Translations under genes and position numbers: made by a program
The notes under the pieces: model-generated
Told to the model about the DNA's origin: nothing
Seen by the model: only the letters and a program-made list of their open reading frames with translations
Databases searched by the model: none
Shown: positions 1 through 6,140 of the stretch, one piece after another
Layout: each line of letters opens with the position of its first letter
Numbering within the stretch: position 1 is the first letter of the stretch
NCBI GenBank assembly: GCA_964482435.1
Contig: CAYZXL010000110.1
Location: forward strand, 1-9,489
Direction of reading: 5' to 3'
Origin: CAYZXL01 sp964482435
Lineage (GTDB): Bacteria > Auribacterota > JABMQX01
Length of the DNA stretch: 9,489 bases

Positions 1-1064
1 AAAGTGCGGCGGATTCCTGCCAGGCGCGTCACAGGCCGACGCTCCGCCTTGCTGCGAGCGTCGCGCACCGCTGCCTTCAGCCGTTCAACACACTCGGCCA
101 CCGGCACCTGCGTGATGTTGTGCGTCGAACCCGATGCTCCTTCCAAAAAGCACACGACCCCGCCCAGTTCCCCTTCCAGCTCTTGCGCCGCAAGCCCGTA
201 GAAGCCCGCCGAGCGGACCTCTCGTCCTGCCCGCGTGCCGATGGTGTGCGTCGAGTGGTTGTAGATGAGCGCCCGTGTCTTGCCTGAAGCGTCACGAAAA
301 TCCAGCACCGGCAACTGCGGATCAAACGGCCCCGTGGGCTTCCCTTTGCTCGCCGCCTCGCCGAGCGGGTTGAGCCACGTGATGTTGCGGTCCTCCAAGA
401 GCAGCCGGCTATTGCCCCCGATAGTTTTCTCCTCGCCGAGTTGGAAGAAAAACGATGCTTCGCCGCCCTTCAGCCGGTCGTTAGCGTTGCGTACCGCACG
501 AACGATCGCTCCCCGCAGTTCCTCGCAGAATTCCAGCGACACCCCGAACGCGTGCGCCGGGGCGGTGCTGGGAGCATGATGAGTGTGGCTGGCGTTGATC
601 AACACGTGGGATGCCGGGATGCCGGTGGTCTTCTCAATCTCGGCGACTGCTGCGTCCGCCAGGTCACGCGGGACCCAGAGCGCGTCGCAGCCCACGATGG
701 CCAGCTTCGCCTGCCCCGGCATCTCAATCACCACGGCCACTGCCCGCAATTGGCCTTCCTTTTCATTAGTGAACCGCGGCCCAAGCATCCCGGCGAGCAC
801 CATCTTTTCATCGCAACGCAGGTTGACCGCCGCCGCCCCCACGCGCAGGTCAGGCCCCTCTTCCCTCGTGGCTGGGGTCGCGCGCTGGCGGGGCATCTGC
901 TCGCCGCCACCGACGAGCATTGGCCTCCCCGTGCTCGGCAGTCTCGGGTCCCCCTGGAAAGGATTCGGCGTGGGCACATTAATCTGAGCAAGCAATGGCC
1001 CAACAATGATTGCACCAATCCCAGCCACGATGAACGAACCCACAAGCGATTTTCGACCTCGCAT
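1..1064 (-). CDS. Secreted neutral/alkaline ceramidase-like hydrolase (C-terminus outside window)
   Basis: The reading frame is open for 354 codons from an ATG at 1064 to the left edge, so the C-terminal part is missing. The start is supported by GGAGG 7 nt upstream. Residues 1-27 form a signal peptide (basic MRGRK, hydrophobic run, LLA-Q cut site), followed by a Pro/Gly-rich linker to about residue 70. The body resembles the neutral/alkaline non-lysosomal ceramidase N-terminal domain. It has a GAAAVNL strand (76-82), VGCDALWVP (124-132), the hallmark ASHTHHAP motif (158-165, compare SHTHSGP in ceramidases), a DPQLPVLDF strand (248-256), NHSTHT (269-274), RSAGFYG (284-290, where characterised enzymes have the SSDN nucleophile region) and FLEGASGSTHNI (307-318). 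Family members cleave the amide of ceramide using zinc. PVC bacteria carry many divergent relatives of unknown substrate, so the reaction is unproven here. The Asp after the presumed nucleophile Ser285 is replaced (SAG), and the later zinc ligands lie outside the window. It is the third gene of the leftward group, 176 bp after the esterase. Confidence 0.82.
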   Translation of the reverse strand, partial: MRGRKSLVGSFIVAGIGAIIVGPLLAQINVPTPNPFQGDPRLPSTGRPMLVGGGEQMPRQRATPATREEGPDLRVGAAAVNLRCDEKMVLAGMLGPRFTNEKEGQLRAVAVVIEMPGQAKLAIVGCDALWVPRDLADAAVAEIEKTTGIPASHVLINASHTHHAPSTAPAHAFGVSLEFCEELRGAIVRAVRNANDRLKGGEASFFFQLGEEKTIGGNSRLLLEDRNITWLNPLGEAASKGKPTGPFDPQLPVLDFRDASGKTRALIYNHSTHTIGTRAGREVRSAGFYGLAAQELEGELGGVVCFLEGASGSTHNITQVPVAECVERLKAAVRDARSKAERRPVTRLAGIRRT

Positions 1065-1106
1065 CTTCCAGCCTCCCTCCCGGTTCATTTGGACGCCACG
1101 GCTTAT

Positions 1107-1144
1107 TGGTCTGATACGGTCAGCCTTCAGATGGTATCAGATCA
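1107..1144. promoter_or_regulatory. Inverted repeat upstream of the ceramidase-like gene (possible operator or mRNA hairpin)
   Basis: Arms TGGTCTGATAC (1107-1117) and GTATCAGATCA (1134-1144) pair over 11 positions. The inner eight pairs are perfect, there is one G-T, and the loop is 16 nt. No T-run follows on either strand, so this is not a typical intrinsic terminator. It sits 43 bp before the ATG at 1064 in the 176-bp gap between the esterase and ceramidase-like genes, a position that suits an operator or a 5'-leader hairpin. Function is inferred only from position and symmetry. Confidence 0.4.
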
Positions 1145-1161
1145 CAAGGCAGATGAATCAA
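1133..1161 (-). promoter_or_regulatory. Weak sigma70-like promoter candidate for the ceramidase-like gene
   Basis: On the minus strand TTGATT (1161-1156) lies 17 bp before GATACC (1138-1133). The -35 resembles TTGACA but the -10 matches TATAAT at only three positions. The -10 overlaps one arm of the 1107-1144 inverted repeat, which would fit repression by a dimeric regulator. The match is weak and could be chance. Confidence 0.18.
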
Positions 1162-1240
1162 CCGAAAAGCCATTGGGGCGCAGGTTTCATTCGAGTGGAA
1201 AATGTCGCGCCTTCTCAATCACCGGGCCGTGGATTCCCGT

Positions 1241-3388
1241 CTAATTGCTTCCGTCTCCATCAACCGGCTGCCCATCGGCCCCCCACGGGGCAATCTGCCG
1301 AAGGTTCTTTTTCTTCAGCGCGTTGTAGCAATCGGGCAGGTCGAACGATTTCAAGACATTCGGCAAGAGGCACGAAAGCGGCCAGGCGTACGTTTCCGAT
1401 TCGGCGATGTCCGAGTAGGATGTCAAGGCGTTCTTCAGGGTGATTTGCTTTACGTCATCGGACAACACCGCCGCAAACGTTGCAGGGAATGCACCCCATC
1501 CTTTCGCAACGAGGTGCACCTCCAGGTGGCCATTTCCTCTCAGCCAATCGAGCACGCAGAGCACATCGTGTGTTTTCTGACCGACGTAAGGGGTATCAAG
1601 CATAATCGAGTGAATCGCGTAGAAGTAATCGCATCCATAGGGTTGCAGGAAGGAGTCTTCGTCGCAGGTATTTGGTCGCGATTCGCCGATGCCGCGAACG
1701 TCGCAGGTGTAAAAAGCCGCGTCCGGCTCAGCCGCGATTATTTCTTTGATAAGCGGTTCCTCGCGTAGCTCCTCGTCGCTGGAATGGTGCGCCACGTATA
1801 AGACAGCCCGCTTCGGCCCTCGCGGAGGACGCGACATCAGCGGCTCTTCTGAGAGACGATATACGACGGCATGAACTCCCGGTTCAGTCTCGACAGCGTA
1901 CGTAGTCCAGTGCCGTCCGGGGAACCCGCGTGAGCGCCAATTTCGCAGGATACGGTATTCCGGGACAGAGTTGACTGTTGGTGGCTTCGATAACCGATGT
2001 AGCCGCAGCGTCTCGAGGATGCGGCGTTTCAGTTGTTGATCAGAAAGCTCCTCTGGCCGCGCTTTGGCGAGGGCCTCCGATTTCGCCTTCGTGAACGAAT
2101 AGATTGGACGTGAGTTCAACAGGCAAACTTGCCCACGAGGCGCACACCACAGCGTCTCCTCCTTCTCGATGGTCAGTTCTGGCTCTCGCTCGGCGTCCGA
2201 GACGCCGGTGACACGGTTGAACCATCGGTACATGGCTTCTCGGCTCTCCCGGGAATAGCTGTGATAGCCCGGGCCGATGAACAATCCGATGTTGTCTTCC
2301 ATCCCAAGCAACCTGTAAAGAGGTCTAAGGCGATTGTAAGCCTCCTCAGACCCGCGCGCGTCGAAGTAATCCTTTTCCTTCGCGAGAATGATGATGGGCT
2401 TTGGCGCCAGAGCGGCGAGAAAGTCAGCATGGTCCAACCCCAGCGCCAATGCGCGTGGAGGGCATTGCTCCGTGTCAGCAGGAAGCTCGTTCTCAAGGTT
2501 CCGGCGGAAGGTGGTCACGAAGCAATTTGGTGCGGCCATAGTCCAGCGATCCTCTACGCCGCAAAGCCACGTTGTCATCGTTCCTCCTCCTGAGTTTCCG
2601 GTAACGCCGAGATGCTTGGGGTCAACTTCCTCGCGTGTCAGCAGGTAGTCCAGCGCGCGAATCCCGTCCCATGCCCGCCAGGAACCGAAGAACTCACCAA
2701 CAAGAATCTGTTGATTTCCCGCGCACAAATGCTCAGGCACTCCAACACCGATTCTCGATTTCAGGTTTTCATCCGGATACTGAAGCCGCTCGCCTTGACC
2801 AATCGGGTCGTAAATCAGCACGACATAACCCTGCCGCGCCAGCCCCTGCGCGAACGACTGGTATTCTTGAGCAGCTTTCGCGTTCGGAAAATGGCCGCAC
2901 GTCCCCACGACCCCCGGAAGAGGAAATTTCCTGCCTTTGGGGACATATAAGTTGGCCGTCACCAGAAATTCGGGGCGGCTCTCGAAGATAACATTCTCGA
3001 TCCGGTAGGTATCCCGCTCGACGATACCTGTCACCCGTGGTTTGAGAGGAGTCTTTTCAGGCCAGGGACCGAAGCTCACCTGGATTTTCTGACGGACCTC
3101 ACGAACATACGCTTCGGCATCAGCTCGCGTTTTGATCTTCGCCCGGCGCTTGTCCGCTCTTGTCTCGACCTGGCGCACGCGTTGAACGAAGTGCTCCTGA
3201 ACCATCCGAGAAAATCTATTGAGCGGCTTAAGCGATTCTCCGTCTGACGCATTTGCCCCCCGCTCGTTCCCGGCGAACGACCACACAATTGCCGCGACCG
3301 CCAGTAAGATTGTCTCGTGGAGGAACTGTTTTCCCCGCCATCGTACGGCTCTTGATGAGAATGTGTGACTCATTTCAAATGTGGGCAT
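1241..3388 (-). CDS. Exported acetylxylan-esterase-like protein, tandem alpha/beta-hydrolase with degenerate second domain
   Basis: This is a 715-residue protein. An upstream ATG at 3469 would add 27 residues, but the ATG at 3388 has AGGAGG 8 nt before it and puts a signal/anchor segment near the N-terminus (FLHETILLAVAAIVWSFAG, residues 22-40, then GANAS). Domain 1 (about 100-395) is an alpha/beta hydrolase of the acetylxylan esterase/dienelactone-hydrolase-like kind. It has a DPIGQGER turn (194-201), nucleophile elbow GVTGNSGGG with Ser266, a likely acid Asp340 or Asp343 in KEKDYFD, and His376 in GYHSYS. Domain 2 (about 513-715) repeats the fold's early part (CDVRGIGES, 562-570), but its elbow reads KGWGA with Trp631 where serine belongs, and no Asp/His partners are visible before the end. 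Known relatives remove acetyl or other acyl groups from polysaccharides; the actual substrate is unknown. It lies 139 bp downstream of the glycoside hydrolase gene with no terminator between, so co-transcription is plausible. Confidence 0.85.
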   Translation of the reverse strand: MPTFEMSHTFSSRAVRWRGKQFLHETILLAVAAIVWSFAGNERGANASDGESLKPLNRFSRMVQEHFVQRVRQVETRADKRRAKIKTRADAEAYVREVRQKIQVSFGPWPEKTPLKPRVTGIVERDTYRIENVIFESRPEFLVTANLYVPKGRKFPLPGVVGTCGHFPNAKAAQEYQSFAQGLARQGYVVLIYDPIGQGERLQYPDENLKSRIGVGVPEHLCAGNQQILVGEFFGSWRAWDGIRALDYLLTREEVDPKHLGVTGNSGGGTMTTWLCGVEDRWTMAAPNCFVTTFRRNLENELPADTEQCPPRALALGLDHADFLAALAPKPIIILAKEKDYFDARGSEEAYNRLRPLYRLLGMEDNIGLFIGPGYHSYSRESREAMYRWFNRVTGVSDAEREPELTIEKEETLWCAPRGQVCLLNSRPIYSFTKAKSEALAKARPEELSDQQLKRRILETLRLHRLSKPPTVNSVPEYRILRNWRSRGFPGRHWTTYAVETEPGVHAVVYRLSEEPLMSRPPRGPKRAVLYVAHHSSDEELREEPLIKEIIAAEPDAAFYTCDVRGIGESRPNTCDEDSFLQPYGCDYFYAIHSIMLDTPYVGQKTHDVLCVLDWLRGNGHLEVHLVAKGWGAFPATFAAVLSDDVKQITLKNALTSYSDIAESETYAWPLSCLLPNVLKSFDLPDCYNALKKKNLRQIAPWGADGQPVDGDGSN

Positions 3389-3396
3389 TATTTGAC

Positions 3397-3402
3397 CCTC
3401 CT
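3397..3402 (-). promoter_or_regulatory. Ribosome binding site that fixes the esterase start
   Basis: AGGAGG on the minus strand lies 8 nt before the ATG at 3388. The longer in-frame start at 3469 would place a hydrophilic, Cys-containing stretch before the signal segment and would bury this Shine-Dalgarno sequence inside the coding region. The shorter start is therefore preferred. Confidence 0.75.
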
Positions 3403-3527
3403 GACAATTGAATTTCCAGGGCGAAGCTCCCAATCCGCACAATTCTTTCAGTAGCAGCCACGTGAACAAATATTATGACCAATTTCCTGACAGGGCTTCC
3501 GGTCATCCAATGCGATATTGTTCCCGT

Positions 3528-5432
3528 TCAGTTTGCGCTGGCCGGTGATTCGAGCTTGACCACGGCGATCTCATACACCTCAAAGTCCGGGACGCCGAAC
3601 TCCACCACAGACCCTCGTTCCTCGAAAGAAACTGCAACGTCGCGTTCACGCGAGGGACTTGCCAGCGTGACGCCTTTCACCTTCTTTCCCGAGGGAACAG
3701 TCACCCGGACGACAACACTCCTTGCCGGACCGTCCGAGCGATAGTTGACTAAATGGACTAATCGGCGACCGCCCTGCTCAGTTAGTTCAGCACAGAGCCC
3801 TTCGGGGCCAACAACTGAAAGAGACACCTCTGTTCGACAAAGGCTGCGGAGCGTATCCACCACCGAATCCTTCTCCTCAGCACTGAGCTTCCTCATGAAC
3901 GGGGCGTCGTCGAACGGCCCAACTTTCCGGGGAAGCATCCATTCGTCGTGCGTGCCCGCCGGACCTATGATGCACAATCCGCCTCCCCGTCGGACATAAC
4001 CAAGAATCTGCTCTATCTGTCGGTCGGGCAGCGCCACGCAGCCAGCCAGAATCAGGATTCCATACCTATCGAGTTCCCCGAGGTGATGATCGTATATGAT
4101 TTGAAACGGCACCCGGTTCAGAATAAGAGTCTGCTCGACTTGTGAAGTCAAATCTGCAAATTTGGGGTCAGCATACACCTGTGATGGAAAACTCCGCAGG
4201 ACTGCCACGTCCGCGACAACCCTTGCATCTTTCAGCAACTCTCTTCTTTCACGAAAGAAACGAACGTACGGGGTGATGGCAGTTGAGACCGGCTTTGTGG
4301 AGCCAGGCTTTTCCACGATCCTTCCGTACTCAAACCAGCAAACGCATCCCAGGCAGTCGAGGTTGAACGCCATCGCTTCGGCCATCTCGAGGGGATTCGT
4401 CGTATAGCAAAAAGCCATGTTGTGCATGCGACGGGCAACTTTGTAGGTGGCAATGCGCGATTCAAGTCTTCCCTGGCTGCGACCCGGTGGACGCCCTTCA
4501 TCCCAGAATGCCTCTCCGCCCTCCAACAGCGTGCCGTGGTCAACAGGTGCACGGATACGCTCACCCACTCCTCCCGGATTGCATTCCACTAAGATGTCCC
4601 CGCGAAGAGTACGAGCATAGCGACTCATGTCGTGGTAGGAAGCCGTCAAAGACCGGCACGAGAACTCAAGCCACGCCCTTCGGAGCGGATTGTCGGGCGG
4701 GCCACTCATCGGCGGTTTCACCGCATCGGGGTCAGAAATCCCGATGCCGCTGAGCTGCTCCGGCGAAAACCGCTCGCGAAGAAAAGCACGGAAGCGAGCC
4801 ACGGAATTCGATTCGCTTCCCGGACCGACGACGTAGTTATCGAAATGAAGAAGGTCGGTCCCGATCTCGCATACGGCAAACCGCACGATGCCGCGGTAAA
4901 ACGCCTGAGCGCCCGGGTGGCTACGATCCCAATAGTAGCGATAGGTTGCGCCGCCATAAGTCGCCGGTTTGCCTTTTGCATCAAGTACCACCCAATCCCT
5001 GGCTTCAGGCATTTCTTTGAACAGCAGTTCCCAGCCGAACGCGCCGCTGTAAGCGTAAACGCCGACTCGCAGACCTTCATCGTGACATAGCTTGGCGAAC
5101 CGCACGGCGTCCTCCATGCTTTCGCGCTCCGCCGACAGGCCAAACCCTTTGTAGCAGTGCATCATCACGAAGTTCACGCCCAGCGATTTCAACTGGGCCA
5201 CCATCTCCGGGCTGTGTTCGCGAGCATACGCCGCCCGTTGCTCCACCGTCGGCGTGTATCCCTCGCTGCCATCCCGTCGGACTCGAAACAGAAGCGGCTC
5301 CCAACTGCCCGCCATGACGACCCCGTCCCGTTGCAGCCACTCCGGCCGCTCAGTTGGAGAAAGGGTCAGCGGTTCGGCCCGGACAAGCCCAACAAGCGAA
5401 CAACAGAGCAGTAATGTCTTTACGGTACGCAC
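3528..5432 (-). CDS. Putative secreted glycoside hydrolase (TIM barrel plus beta-galactosidase-trimerisation-like domain)
   Basis: This 634-residue protein starts at GTG 5432, with GAGAGG 8 nt upstream. The ATG 28 nt further upstream is out of frame. Residues 1-19 are a signal peptide ending VRA-EP. Residues about 35-400 look like a TIM-barrel hydrolase resembling the hypothetical glycosyl hydrolase 6 (GHL6) and GH42-like groups: LKSLGVNFVMMHCY (81-94), FAKLCHDEGLRVGVYAY (112-128) and DLLHFDNY (193-200). The acidic cluster LLEGGEAFWDE (302-312) holds candidate catalytic residues. Residues about 405-505 resemble the class I amidotransferase-like beta-galactosidase trimerisation domain (ILILAGCVALPD, then YVRRGGGLCIIGP, a non-catalytic fold). 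The end, with RRLVHLVNYR (556-565), is a beta-sandwich. It probably hydrolyses an oligosaccharide outside the cytoplasm, but neither CAZy family nor substrate can be assigned. It is the first gene of the leftward group, followed by the esterase 139 bp on. Confidence 0.78.
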   Translation of the reverse strand: MRTVKTLLLCCSLVGLVRAEPLTLSPTERPEWLQRDGVVMAGSWEPLLFRVRRDGSEGYTPTVEQRAAYAREHSPEMVAQLKSLGVNFVMMHCYKGFGLSAERESMEDAVRFAKLCHDEGLRVGVYAYSGAFGWELLFKEMPEARDWVVLDAKGKPATYGGATYRYYWDRSHPGAQAFYRGIVRFAVCEIGTDLLHFDNYVVGPGSESNSVARFRAFLRERFSPEQLSGIGISDPDAVKPPMSGPPDNPLRRAWLEFSCRSLTASYHDMSRYARTLRGDILVECNPGGVGERIRAPVDHGTLLEGGEAFWDEGRPPGRSQGRLESRIATYKVARRMHNMAFCYTTNPLEMAEAMAFNLDCLGCVCWFEYGRIVEKPGSTKPVSTAITPYVRFFRERRELLKDARVVADVAVLRSFPSQVYADPKFADLTSQVEQTLILNRVPFQIIYDHHLGELDRYGILILAGCVALPDRQIEQILGYVRRGGGLCIIGPAGTHDEWMLPRKVGPFDDAPFMRKLSAEEKDSVVDTLRSLCRTEVSLSVVGPEGLCAELTEQGGRRLVHLVNYRSDGPARSVVVRVTVPSGKKVKGVTLASPSRERDVAVSFEERGSVVEFGVPDFEVYEIAVVKLESPASAN

Positions 5433-5461
5433 TCCGACTACCTCTCAAAGAAGCACCCATT

Positions 5462-5491
5462 ACTGTAGTATCGCGGCCGTCGCCCGGTAAA
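5462..5491 (-). promoter_or_regulatory. Weak promoter candidate for the glycoside hydrolase gene
   Basis: On the minus strand TTTACC (5491-5486) lies 18 bp before TACAGT (5467-5462), placing a start of transcription roughly 20 nt before the GTG at 5432. It lies immediately downstream of the terminator-like hairpin at 5496-5519, a sensible place for a new transcript to begin. The hexamers are imperfect and this is a suggestion only. Confidence 0.22.
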
Positions 5492-5495
5492 GGGC

Positions 5496-5519
5496 AAAAC
5501 GCGGCCCCTTGAAGCCGCG
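5496..5519 (-). terminator. Rho-independent terminator-like hairpin
   Basis: Read on the minus strand, the stem CGCGGC...GCCGCG (six G-C pairs, further T-G pairs possible inward, loop of up to 8 nt) is followed directly by TTTT. It starts 5 bp after the stop codon of the small ORF at 5525-5728 and precedes the glycoside hydrolase start at 5432. It would end a leftward transcript coming from the spacer and insulate the hydrolase group. The T-run is short, which lowers confidence. Confidence 0.5.
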
Positions 5520-5524
5520 GCGGT

Positions 5525-5728
5525 TTATCCGAACAGATGAATCCCGCTTTTGGCTTCCAACTCGCCAGACTGAAAACCCTGCGCGCGGACGGTCACGGAG
5601 GGGAAGAAAACGCCGCCACATTCGACGAGGATGGCGTTTTTTGCGTAGAGCAACTGGGTGCGTGTGGCCCCGGAATCAGACCCGCAACCGGTTTTGCAGA
5701 CGTGCCCGAACTCAATGGCGAAGCTCAC
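5525..5728 (-). CDS. Small hypothetical ORF or gene remnant (67 aa)
   Basis: I do not recognise this protein. It would start at GTG 5728 and has no Shine-Dalgarno sequence. An in-frame TGA lies eight codons before that GTG, so the frame cannot extend much. The product has three cysteines (positions 11, 15 and 38), no signal peptide and no transmembrane segment; its centre reads LLYAKNAILVECGGVFF. The only support for a real gene or remnant is the terminator-like hairpin directly after its stop. Against it, an A-tract/T-tract inverted repeat (5605-5642) lies inside the frame, and a plus-strand frame covers the same DNA. It could be the decayed end of a lost gene, a dispersed repeat, or chance. 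Confidence 0.25.
   Translation of the reverse strand: MSFAIEFGHVCKTGCGSDSGATRTQLLYAKNAILVECGGVFFPSVTVRAQGFQSGELEAKSGIHLFG
5605..5642. repeat. Inverted repeat with flanking A- and T-tracts (bidirectional terminator-like)
   Basis: AGAAAACGCC (5605-5614) pairs with GGCGTTTTTT (5633-5642) over ten positions with one G-T. The intervening 18 nt may add a CC/GG pairing. A-run, GC core and T-run in this order are typical of a bidirectional intrinsic terminator, but the loop is large. It lies inside the small ORF 5525-5728, so the two interpretations compete. Confidence 0.35.
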
Positions 5729-6140
5729 GGAAGAGAAACCGAACAGGGTTCACGCAGAAGACTGGCATTCCCGTCTCGTGGTTCCGGCTCCTGCAAGGGA
5801 GGAGCGCCCTGTTCCAAGGTGCCAAATGCCCTTTCTTTCCTTGACTCATTCATTGCCTCGGAGTGGAAGACGTGGTATGTTACTTACCGATCCGATACTC
5901 ATGTCGCCGGAAGGGCCAGCATACTGAAAGACAAGCCCGGGGGTGGCTTTCGCGGGACCCATGAGTCACGGTGCAGCCTCCGAACGAAGGAGCCTGACAT
6001 GAACCAGAAGGCTTCCCGTGGATTCCTCTAACCTGCACAAGATTCGCATTCTTCCGTTCCTCATTGACCTTGTCTCCGAGGAAAACCGTAACGCCGCAAT
6101 TTACTGTTCGTGCGATAGAACGTCCTGAACGGAGGAGAAC

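Larger units (their letters stand above)
5433..6140. other. Divergent intergenic region, 708 bp
   Basis: This spacer separates the leftward hydrolase group from the rightward beta-helix gene. It holds a terminator-like hairpin (5496-5519), a small minus-strand ORF (5525-5728) and an inverted repeat (5605-5642). From 5729 to about 6060 I see no tRNA, no convincing ORF and no repeat. A 164-codon plus-strand frame (5537-6031) lacks a Shine-Dalgarno sequence and reads as low-complexity Gly/Arg-rich text, so I do not call it. The right end has a poor TTGACC (6064-6069)/CGTAAC (6087-6092) pair and a good GGAGG at 6131-6135 for the ATG at 6141. Confidence 0.6.

Noticed and set aside
441..1244. 267-codon plus-strand frame opposite the ceramidase-like gene
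   Set aside because: It is antisense to a frame with signal peptide, ribosome binding site and family motifs. Its product is rich in Arg, His and Pro without domain signals, as expected of a shadow frame in GC-rich DNA.
3389..3469. 27-residue N-terminal extension of the esterase (ATG at 3469)
   Set aside because: A strong AGGAGG sits 8 nt before the ATG at 3388, and the signal/anchor segment is better placed with that start.
5537..6031. 164-codon plus-strand frame in the divergent spacer
   Set aside because: No Shine-Dalgarno sequence precedes the ATG, the composition is Gly/Arg/Ser-rich without secondary-structure pattern or motif, and it overlaps two hairpin structures. It could matter only if a BLAST search finds conserved homologues.
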